DNA of 6,483 nucleotides from an uncultured Treponema sp. (GTDB lineage: Bacteria > Spirochaetota > Spirochaetia > Treponematales > Treponemataceae): NCBI RefSeq assembly GCF_938029485.1, contig NZ_CALHGC010000197.1:1-6483 (forward strand), written 5' to 3'. The notes under the pieces were generated by a model. The model saw nothing but the letters and a program-made list of their open reading frames with translations. It ran no database searches and was not told the origin of the DNA. The first letter of the stretch is position 1; the number at the start of each line of letters is the position of its first letter. Positions 6,483 to 6,483 of the stretch are shown here, one piece after another. The position numbers were made by a program, and so were the translations under genes.

Positions 6483-6483
6483 C

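Noticed and set aside
1..6483. CRISPR array, tRNA, rRNA or complete insertion sequence
   Set aside because: No regularly spaced repeats, no RNA-gene-like conserved sequence and no transposase frame were seen on either strand.

Overview
The window looks like a chromosomal stretch from a host-associated spirochaete, tentatively an oral Treponema. This rests on the gene set (MATE, AbgT and LctP-type transporters), a base composition of roughly 45-55% GC in the resident genes (hand count of two lptP/lctP-region lines), and an intergenic repeat containing TTTTTGGACAGCC, which I associate with treponemes from memory. None of this proves the genus.

Layout: (1) 1-131 is the left edge, with a short hairpin and the terminator of the first gene. 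(2) 132-1469, minus strand, encodes a MATE multidrug exporter. (3) 1470-1774 is a divergent control region with two clear palindromes on the MATE side and a near-consensus sigma-70 promoter on the other side. (4) 1775-3325, plus strand, encodes an AbgT-family transporter. (5) 3326-3481 holds a strongly structured element: a 12-bp outer stem enclosing two hairpins. (6) 3482-4694 holds an HD-domain protein and, 10 bp later, a TetR-family regulator. (7) 4764-6176 encodes an L-lactate permease family protein that lacks its usual C-terminal end. (8) 6198-6482, minus strand, is the C-terminal part of an unrecognised, AT-rich gene that runs off the right edge.

The genes from abgT to lctP all point right and may be partly co-transcribed, although the structured element after abgT may stop or attenuate transcription. 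The HD and tetR genes are tightly spaced and likely form one unit, with lctP 69 bp behind. The window is mostly transport plus regulation: an exporter with its own operators, a folate-fragment or drug transporter, and a lactate/glycolate-type permease next to a TetR regulator.

The most notable point is the right edge. Conserved lctP sequence stops abruptly at about 6165, and within some 35 bases the sequence changes to about 31% GC with ATA/AGA-rich codons on the opposite strand. This looks like the boundary of acquired DNA that removed the last roughly 50 codons of lctP. I recognise no complete new system; only the tail of one foreign gene is visible.
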